From NCBI GenBank assembly GCA_004555425.1, contig SFID01000003.1, positions 1 through 38,912 of the forward strand: a stretch of DNA of 38,912 nt, read 5' to 3'. The DNA is from Bacteroidales bacterium. GTDB lineage: Bacteria; Bacteroidota; Bacteroidia; Bacteroidales; Bacteroidaceae. Each line of letters begins with the position of its first letter. The first letter of the stretch is position 1. The translations under genes were made by a program, and so were the position numbers. The notes below the pieces were generated by a model. That model was not told the DNA's origin. It did not search any database and worked only from the letters and a program-made list of their open reading frames with translations. Shown piece by piece: positions 34,273 through 38,912 of this stretch.

Positions 34273-34280
34273 CAAAGTTA
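34273..34280 (-). promoter_or_regulatory. Possible -7 box for the EamA gene
   Basis: TAACTTTG on the minus strand fits the consensus, but there is no clear -33 TTG and the leader would be about 235 nt. Confidence 0.4.
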
Positions 34281-34322
34281 AGAAATTCCCATAAGGGCGG
34301 CTCTGTACATAGATTTTTTCCT

Positions 34323-34330
34323 TAATTTTG
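34323..34330 (+). promoter_or_regulatory. Rubrerythrin -7 promoter box
   Basis: TAATTTTG fits the Bacteroidetes consensus and lies about 50 bp before the rubrerythrin ATG. The -33 element is not clear. Confidence 0.58.
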
Positions 34331-34379
34331 CCAGCGTAAAAATAAACTCAATCATTAACCCCTCTTATCATTGATTCGT

Positions 34380-34919
34380 ATGAAAGAATTAAAAGGTTCC
34401 AAGACGGAACAAAACCTTATGACTGCCTTTGCGGGTGAATCGCAGGCACACACCAAGTATCAATATTATGCCTCCAAGGCTAAGAAGGACGGCTACGTGC
34501 AGATGGCTACTATCTTTGAGGAAACGGCCAAGAACGAGAAGGAACACGCCAAGATTTGGTTCAAGTTGCTCCACGACGGTATGCCTGGCACCATCGAGAA
34601 CCTGAAGGACGCTGCCGCTGGTGAGAACTACGAGTGGACGGATATGTACGCTGGTTTCGCACAGGTGGCTCGCGAGGAAGGTTTCGACACTATCGCTGCC
34701 AAGTTTGAAATGGTAGGTGCTATCGAGAAGGAGCACGAGGAGCGTTACCGCAAACTGCTGGCCAACATTGAGGGCGACCTCGTGTTCAGCCGTGAAGGCG
34801 ATTGCGTATGGCAGTGCTCCAACTGCGGTCACATCGTAGTGGGCAAGAAGGCTCCCGAAATCTGCCCCGTTTGCGACCATCCGCAGAGTTACTTCCAGCT
34901 CCGCGCTGAGAACTACTAA
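34380..34919 (+). CDS. rbr: Rubrerythrin
   Basis: Peroxide-reducing protein of anaerobes with a di-iron centre and a rubredoxin-like iron site. A TTG at 34371 is in frame, but the ATG at 34380 gives the usual N-terminus MKELKGSKTEQNLMTAF and 179 aa. Di-iron ligands are visible in FAGESQAHTKY, EETAKNEKEHAKIW and EMVGAIEKEHEERY. The C-terminal rubredoxin domain has CSNCGH and CPVC paired cysteines, ending in SYFQL. The stop region carries a 15-bp tandem duplication. Codon use is strongly biased, as for an abundant protein. Confidence 0.97.
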   Translation: MKELKGSKTEQNLMTAFAGESQAHTKYQYYASKAKKDGYVQMATIFEETAKNEKEHAKIWFKLLHDGMPGTIENLKDAAAGENYEWTDMYAGFAQVAREEGFDTIAAKFEMVGAIEKEHEERYRKLLANIEGDLVFSREGDCVWQCSNCGHIVVGKKAPEICPVCDHPQSYFQLRAENY

Positions 34920-34934
34920 ACTGAGAACTACTAA
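34906..34934 (+). repeat. Tandem 15-bp duplication over the rubrerythrin stop
   Basis: CTGAGAACTACTAA occurs at 34906-34919 and again at 34921-34934. The second copy lies beyond the stop codon and repeats the codons for the last residues plus the stop. Confidence 0.85.
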
Positions 34935-35003
34935 TCAGTTTCCTCCCCTTCCCACGGCCAGCAGGCCAGGGACAAGAAAAGAACAAGAAAAGGGGAAACG
35001 AAA

Positions 35004-35040
35004 AAGAAGGACCGCATCACTGACGACGCGGTCCTTCTTC
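35004..35040. terminator. Bidirectional terminator between rubrerythrin and tsf
   Basis: AAGAAGGACCGC (35004-35015) pairs with GCGGTCCTTCTT (35028-35039), with A-rich and T-rich flanks on opposite sides. It lies between convergent genes. Confidence 0.88.
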
Positions 35041-35078
35041 TTGTTGATATATTTCGGAGTAAACGAAATGTGCGAGGA

Positions 35079-36068
35079 TTATTCAGCGCGGAGGGTGAAG
35101 CGCTTGAAGTCAACAACGGTGAGCTCCTTGTTGGCAGCCTTGAGGTAGTCGGCTACGGAGAGCTTGCTGTCCTGGATGTACTCCTGGTTGAGGAGGCAGG
35201 ACTCCTTGAAGAACTTCTTCATACGGCCGTTGGCGATGTTCTGAATCATAGCCTCGGGGAGGTTGTTGGCCTTCTCTTCAGCCACGTTCTTCTTGAGGGC
35301 GCGGATTTCGTCAGCCTGCTCAGCGGTGATGTTGCCCTTCATGATGCCTTCTTCGAGGTGCTCTTCGCTTTCAGCAATGTAGAGGTTGAAGCCAGCCTTC
35401 TTGAGAGCAGCCTCAACGGCCTTCTTCACCTGCTCTTCCTTGGTCTTTTCGATAGCGACCTTGAGTTCCTCTTCCTTAATCTTCTCGGGTACGCTCTCTT
35501 CGTTGAGGGCAACGGGGTTCATGGCAGCCACCTGCATAGCCACGTTGTGGGCTTCTTCCTCAGCGGGAAGGTTGGTCTGTACCATGGTGCAGAGTTGGTG
35601 GCGGTTCATGTGGTCGTAAACGGAAACGTTGTCGCCTTCAATGAAGGAGTAGCCATCGAGTTCCATCTTTTCGCCCGTGATACCGCTGCGTGCAACGACT
35701 GCATCAGCGATGGTGTGACCGTCCATGGGGAGTGCGCTTACCTCTTCAAGGCTCTTACACTTGTTAGCCACAGCTGCGTCGAGGATTTCCTGAGCGAGCT
35801 TCACGAAGTCAGCGTTCTGAGCAACGAAGTCGGTTTCGCACTTGAGGGCGATGATGGCGCTGAAGCCTTCACCAGCCTTGCAGAGTACGCAACCTTCGGC
35901 TGCGTCGCGGTCGGAGCGCTTGGCGGCTACTGCCTGACCACGCTGACGGATGAGTTCGATAGCGGTTTCGATATTGCCTTCGGCCTCGGTGAGGGCCTTC
36001 TTGCAATCGCCAAGACCTGCGCCAGTCATGCTGCGCAGCTTCTTGATATCTTCCATTGAGATTGCCAT
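35079..36068 (-). CDS. tsf: Elongation factor Ts
   Basis: Exchanges GDP for GTP on EF-Tu. The 329-aa product begins MAISMEDIKKLRSMTGAGLGDCKKAL, the standard UBA-like N-domain, and has the core motif CETDFVAQNADF. The C-terminal part is longer than in E. coli (283 aa), a common feature of Bacteroidetes EF-Ts. The 118-bp gap after rpsB holds a hairpin. It is the last gene of the rplM-rpsI-rpsB-tsf cluster. Confidence 0.97.
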   Translation of the reverse strand: MAISMEDIKKLRSMTGAGLGDCKKALTEAEGNIETAIELIRQRGQAVAAKRSDRDAAEGCVLCKAGEGFSAIIALKCETDFVAQNADFVKLAQEILDAAVANKCKSLEEVSALPMDGHTIADAVVARSGITGEKMELDGYSFIEGDNVSVYDHMNRHQLCTMVQTNLPAEEEAHNVAMQVAAMNPVALNEESVPEKIKEEELKVAIEKTKEEQVKKAVEAALKKAGFNLYIAESEEHLEEGIMKGNITAEQADEIRALKKNVAEEKANNLPEAMIQNIANGRMKKFFKESCLLNQEYIQDSKLSVADYLKAANKELTVVDFKRFTLRAE

Positions 36069-36113
36069 AATCTTATGTATCTGTTTTTAGGGTTTGATTG
36101 TTAGAAAGTAAGA

Positions 36114-36170
36114 AACGAGTTGACCAGCGGGGGTCTCAATAGTCAATGCCCTTTCACTTGTCAACTCGTT
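36114..36170 (-). promoter_or_regulatory. Hairpin between rpsB and tsf
   Basis: AACGAGTTGAC (36114-36124) and GTCAACTCGTT (36160-36170) form an 11-bp stem with a 35-nt loop in the intergenic transcript. It could reduce read-through or affect processing. Inferred. Confidence 0.5.
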
Positions 36171-36186
36171 AAGGATTTGAAGCAGA

Positions 36187-36978
36187 TTATTCAGCAGCCT
36201 GCTCTTCAGCGGGAGCTTCTTCCTTCTTCTCTACGCGGGCAGCCTTGGCCTTCTTGCCTTCGCCAGCGGCTTCAGCGTCAACGCGCTCTGCCTTGCGCTC
36301 TGCAAGACCTTCGGCGATAGCACCGCAGCAAGCGTCGAGGATAACTTCGATGCTCTTGTTGGCGTCGTCGTTGGCGGGGATGATGTAGTCCACCACGTTG
36401 GGATCGGAGTTGGTATCAACAATACCGAACACGGGGATACCCAGACGCTGTGCTTCCTTCACGGCGATGTGCTCCTTGCATACGTCCACTACGAAAAGTG
36501 CAGCGGGGAGTTTCGTCAGGTCGGCGATAGAACCGAGGTTCTTCTCAAGCTTGGCACGCTGACGAGAGATCTGGAGGATTTCGCGCTTGGAGAGGTTAGA
36601 GAAAGTACCATCGTTGGTCAGCTTGTCGATATTGGCCATCTTCTTAACTGCCTTGCGGATGGTGGGGAAGTTGGTAAGCATACCGCCTGCCCAGCGCTCC
36701 GTCACATAAGGCATGTTTACGGAAGCAGCTTTGTCGGCAACGACCTGCTTAGCCTGCTTTTTAGTAGCTACGAAAAGGATGCGGCGACCCGACTTTGCGA
36801 TAGCCTTGAGGGCTTCGGCTGCCTCGTCAATCTTGGCAACAGTCTTGTGCAGGTCGATGATATGAATACCGTTGCGCTCCATAAAGATATAGGGAGCCAT
36901 AGCGGGATTCCACTTACGCTTGAGGTGGCCGAAGTGACAGCCAGCCTCCAAAAGGGTTTCGAAATTTGTTCTAGCCAT
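36187..36978 (-). CDS. rpsB: 30S ribosomal protein S2
   Basis: Small-subunit structural protein. The 263-aa product has the S2 signatures LLEAGCHFGHLKRKWNPAMA, YIFMERNGIHIIDLHKT, RWAGGMLTNFPTI and VPVFGIVDTNSDPNVVDYII-like text (PVFGIVDTNSDPNVVDYIIP). The C-terminus is extended by an acidic/basic alanine-rich tail (KAARVEKKEEAPAEEQAAE). It lies 198 bp downstream of rpsI on the same strand. Secure. Confidence 0.98.
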   Translation of the reverse strand: MARTNFETLLEAGCHFGHLKRKWNPAMAPYIFMERNGIHIIDLHKTVAKIDEAAEALKAIAKSGRRILFVATKKQAKQVVADKAASVNMPYVTERWAGGMLTNFPTIRKAVKKMANIDKLTNDGTFSNLSKREILQISRQRAKLEKNLGSIADLTKLPAALFVVDVCKEHIAVKEAQRLGIPVFGIVDTNSDPNVVDYIIPANDDANKSIEVILDACCGAIAEGLAERKAERVDAEAAGEGKKAKAARVEKKEEAPAEEQAAE

Positions 36979-37176
36979 TTTCTTGGTTTGGTTTGTTTAC
37001 TTTCTTTGTAGTTGTGTGCTGCAACCAACCAGCAGGTAGTCCGCTTCGTCTCACGAGTGAGTGGAGTCCATACTGGTTTAGATACTAAACACGGTAATGT
37101 TTATGCCGCCAATGTCTCATCCTCTTTCAGGCGGCTGAGGAATTGCGGTCTTCGACAAGTCCGAGCGCGCGTTGTA

Positions 37177-37563
37177 TTAACGCTTGCTGAACTGGAAGCG
37201 ACGACGTGCCTTGGGACGACCCGGCTTCTTACGTTCAACCTCACGGGGATCGCGAGTCATGAAACCTTCTGCACGGAGAGCCTTCTTGTCCTCGGGGTTA
37301 ATCTTCACGAGTGCGCGGGCAATAGCGAGGCGGAGAGCCTGGCTCTGGCCAGTGAAGCCACCACCATCGAGGTTCACCTTGATGTCATACTTTTCAGCAA
37401 CATCGAGGAGTGTGAGGGGCTGCTTCACCACGAACTGGAGGATGGGTGAGGGGAAGTATTCAGTCAGGTCTCTCTTGTTGATAGTAATCTTGCCAGTTCC
37501 TTCAGTCACGAAGATACGTGCTACAGAACTCTTGCGACGACCTAATGCGTTAATCATTTCCAT
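37177..37563 (-). CDS. rpsI: 30S ribosomal protein S9
   Basis: Small-subunit protein whose C-terminal tail reaches the P site. The 128-aa product has the core GRRKSSVARIFVTEGTGKIT, GGGFTGQSQALRLAIARAL and the basic tail ending RRRFQFSKR, the usual S9 ending in KR. It follows rplM by 9 bp, the standard operon arrangement. Confidence 0.98.
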   Translation of the reverse strand: MEMINALGRRKSSVARIFVTEGTGKITINKRDLTEYFPSPILQFVVKQPLTLLDVAEKYDIKVNLDGGGFTGQSQALRLAIARALVKINPEDKKALRAEGFMTRDPREVERKKPGRPKARRRFQFSKR

Positions 37564-37572
37564 ATCTGCGGA

Positions 37573-38034
37573 TTATTTATACTGGTTAATATCAATTACC
37601 TTGGGCTGCTGAGCCTCGTGCTTGTGTTCTGCGCCTTCATATACGTACATATTGTTCAGGAGCTTAGCACCGAGACGATTTTTGGGGAGCATACCCTTCA
37701 CCACACGACGGAGGAGTTTCTCGGCACCGTCCTGCTTTGCCATGATGCTGGCGGGCGTGTGCTCGCGCTGACCACCGGGATAACCCGTGTAGGTGTAGTA
37801 GATGCGGTCCGTCCACTTCTTACCAGTGAGGCGTACCTTGTCGGCATTGATAATAATCACGTTGTCGCCACAGTCCACATGGGGAGTAAAGTTAGGCTTG
37901 TACTTACCACGGAGCAACTTGGCAACCTTTGTAGCGAGACGGCCGAGAATCTGGTCGGTAGCATCCACTACGACCCACTCTTTGTTCACAGTCTTCGCAT
38001 TCGCAGAAATGGTCTTGTAACTTAAAGTGTCCAC
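37573..38034 (-). CDS. rplM: 50S ribosomal protein L13
   Basis: Early-assembling large-subunit protein. The 153-aa product shows WVVVDATDQILGRLATKVA, CGDNVIIINADKVRLTGKKW, YYTYTGYPGGQRE and KGMLPKNRLGAKLL. It is the first gene of rplM-rpsI(-rpsB-tsf), has a clear promoter, and a leader of about 140 nt with some hairpin potential. Secure. Confidence 0.98.
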   Translation of the reverse strand: MDTLSYKTISANAKTVNKEWVVVDATDQILGRLATKVAKLLRGKYKPNFTPHVDCGDNVIIINADKVRLTGKKWTDRIYYTYTGYPGGQREHTPASIMAKQDGAEKLLRRVVKGMLPKNRLGAKLLNNMYVYEGAEHKHEAQQPKVIDINQYK

Positions 38035-38172
38035 TCTTTGTTTGTTTTTAAAAATGTAACTACTAAATGATTAAAAATCTCGACCTGCATGCTTGAAAGG
38101 TCCGCAGCCCGGCCAATGAACCACGAAACCAACACGCAGATTTGCAGGTTTTTAGGCCTGCTTGATAATAAT
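38035..38172 (-). promoter_or_regulatory. Leader of the rplM operon
   Basis: From the predicted start point near 38172 to the rplM ATG. It contains a hairpin formed by GCAGG (38144-38148) and CCTGC around a T-rich loop, and other GC-rich segments. Ribosomal-protein leaders often bind a product of the operon; this is inferred here. Confidence 0.4.
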
Positions 38173-38179
38173 CGGCGTG

Positions 38180-38209
38180 CAAAATTACGAATTTTCCCCA
38201 ACGCAGCAA
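38180..38209 (-). promoter_or_regulatory. rplM promoter
   Basis: On the minus strand TAATTTTG (38180-38187) and TTG (38207-38209) with 19-bp spacing, an ideal match to the Bacteroidetes pattern. Confidence 0.75.
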
Positions 38210-38245
38210 ACATTCCTCCCTGATTTTTTGCTGATTAACGGGCGA

Positions 38246-38280
38246 TTTGAGGATTTGAGGATTTTGAGGATTTTGAGGAT
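38246..38280. repeat. TTTGAGGA 8-9-bp tandem repeat
   Basis: Four units of TTTGAGGA or TTTTGAGGA lie back to back. They lie just upstream of the rplM promoter in transcript direction. No gene is seen from 38214 to the end of the window. Confidence 0.8.
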
Positions 38281-38392
38281 ACCCTAAAATATTTTTCTAG
38301 CAAGCATTGTAGATATTGAAAAGAGCGACAGTGCCTGTCCACATTGCATTGCCGCTGGATACGAACTCCTCACACTTCTAGTATGAGTAGAA

Positions 38393-38422
38393 CCTTGAAA
38401 TGGTAACTACTCAGGTGGATTT
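38393..38422 (+). repeat. Second solo copy of the GGTAACTACTCAGG repeat
   Basis: Identical over 30 bp to 32986-33015, and carries the same core as the inverted ends at 81-99 and 496-514. ATTGCATTGCCGCT about 50 bp before it resembles ATTGCATTTCCGCT at 33074. Confidence 0.85.
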
Positions 38423-38531
38423 ATAATTGCAAATTGCGCTGGAAAGAAATGTACCGCACCTTGCTTGTGTGAGTAGGGTGTTCGCACTCATTGATAGGGA
38501 AAGTTTTGAATAAACAAAAACAAGAAAAACC

Positions 38532-38835
38532 CCTTGAAGAGGATGGGGGCTTTTTTAGTTAGGAGTTAAGAGTTAGGAGTTAGGAGTTAGTCCTCATTGA
38601 AAGGCAATTCCTCATTCCAAATTGAAAAAAGACTCCTAACTCCTAACTCCTAACTTAAGCACCATCCTCTTCAAGGCGATAAACAGAAAAAACATTTCCG
38701 GCAAGAGATACAGCCTACCCTTTTCAGGATTGTACCAGACTTACCGCTGCAAACGGAATGCTGTTTTCCAATCTTCATACAGAATATTCTATGATGTTTC
38801 CAGCAGAACAGTTGTTTTTTCTGTTTATCGCCTTG
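38532..38835. repeat. Nested inverted-repeat element near the window end
   Basis: The first inverted repeat is CCTTGAAGAGGATGG (38532-38546) with its exact complement at 38662-38676, enclosing heptad TTAGGAG repeats that also face each other (38557-38592 and 38631-38656). The second starts within the right arm of the first: CAAGGCGATAAACAGAAAAA... at 38672-38693 has a perfect 22-bp inverted partner at 38814-38835. No coding frame is present. It may be a composite miniature element. Confidence 0.82.
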
Positions 38836-38871
38836 CGCTTGATGCAAAACCCGATAGGGTGATGCTGTGAC

Positions 38872-38912
38872 TGGCTGAAAATTCCCGAGCTTGCTCGCGG
38901 GATTCTCAGCCA
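38872..38912. repeat. Palindromic hairpin at the window edge
   Basis: TGGCTGAAAATTCCCG pairs with CGGGATTCTCAGCCA with one bulge and one mismatch, around GAGC-TTGC-TCG. The repeat may continue beyond the window. Confidence 0.7.

Noticed and set aside
36069..36186. tRNA or small RNA gene between rpsB and tsf
   Set aside because: Only one simple stem is seen; there is no cloverleaf or other RNA-gene feature.

Overview
The window looks like chromosomal DNA of a Bacteroidales bacterium, most likely Prevotellaceae or a close relative. The support is the gene content (adjacent single- and double-parvulin periplasmic isomerases, an OstA-like protein, a DUF4468 protein, class III fructose bisphosphatase, the compact ProRS type, pyrB-pyrI, the rplM-rpsI-rpsB-tsf order) and repeated TAnnTTTG promoter boxes, several with a TTG about 19-20 bp upstream, which is the Bacteroidetes sigma signature. 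Species cannot be fixed from sequence reading alone. No tRNA, rRNA, CRISPR array, prophage or intact insertion sequence was seen.

Layout. 1-835: inverted and tandem repeats, then the guaB promoter. 840-9218 (+): guaB, a single-parvulin isomerase, surA, an OstA/LptA-like gene and mutL, joining purine synthesis to outer-membrane biogenesis and mismatch repair. 9463-12337: a major OmpA porin-like protein, an AlkD-type glycosylase and a convergent OmpA-like lipoprotein. 12525-14759 (+): proS and ferritin, separated by an array of small hairpins. 14830-15728: a 900-bp non-coding stretch with a 267-bp miniature transposon and several tandem repeats. 15729-19143 (-): L-serine dehydratase and class III FBPase. 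19385-20864 (+): an AAA/DUF4143 ATPase preceded by four 33-bp direct repeats that run into its promoter. 21057-24418 (-): DUF4468 protein and valS. 24419-25251: repeats, including a 187-bp hairpin-like element. 25252-25938 (-): a HigB/HigA-type toxin-antitoxin pair. 26323-27757 (+): pyrB-pyrI. 28252-32861 (+): glyA, nspC and an OPT-family transporter. 33096-34031 (-): an EamA/DMT transporter. 34380-34919 (+): rubrerythrin. 35079-38034 (-): rplM-rpsI-rpsB-tsf. 38214-38912: repeat-rich and non-coding.

The genes are mostly housekeeping: nucleotide synthesis (guaB, pyrBI), one-carbon and serine metabolism (glyA, sdaA), gluconeogenesis (fbp), translation (proS, valS, rplM, rpsI, rpsB, tsf), envelope assembly (two parvulins, OstA, two OmpA proteins), DNA repair (mutL, alkD), iron and peroxide defence (ferritin, rubrerythrin) and polyamine synthesis (nspC). 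The unusual content lies between the genes. At least seven families of short repeats, most of them palindromic, occupy the gaps: two or three clear miniature transposon-like elements, arrays of hairpins whose stems vary while staying self-complementary, 22-bp and 9-bp minisatellites each present at two loci, and a 19-bp core sequence present four times. The 33-bp repeats at the AAA ATPase promoter and the hairpin arrays are the best candidates for undescribed biology.
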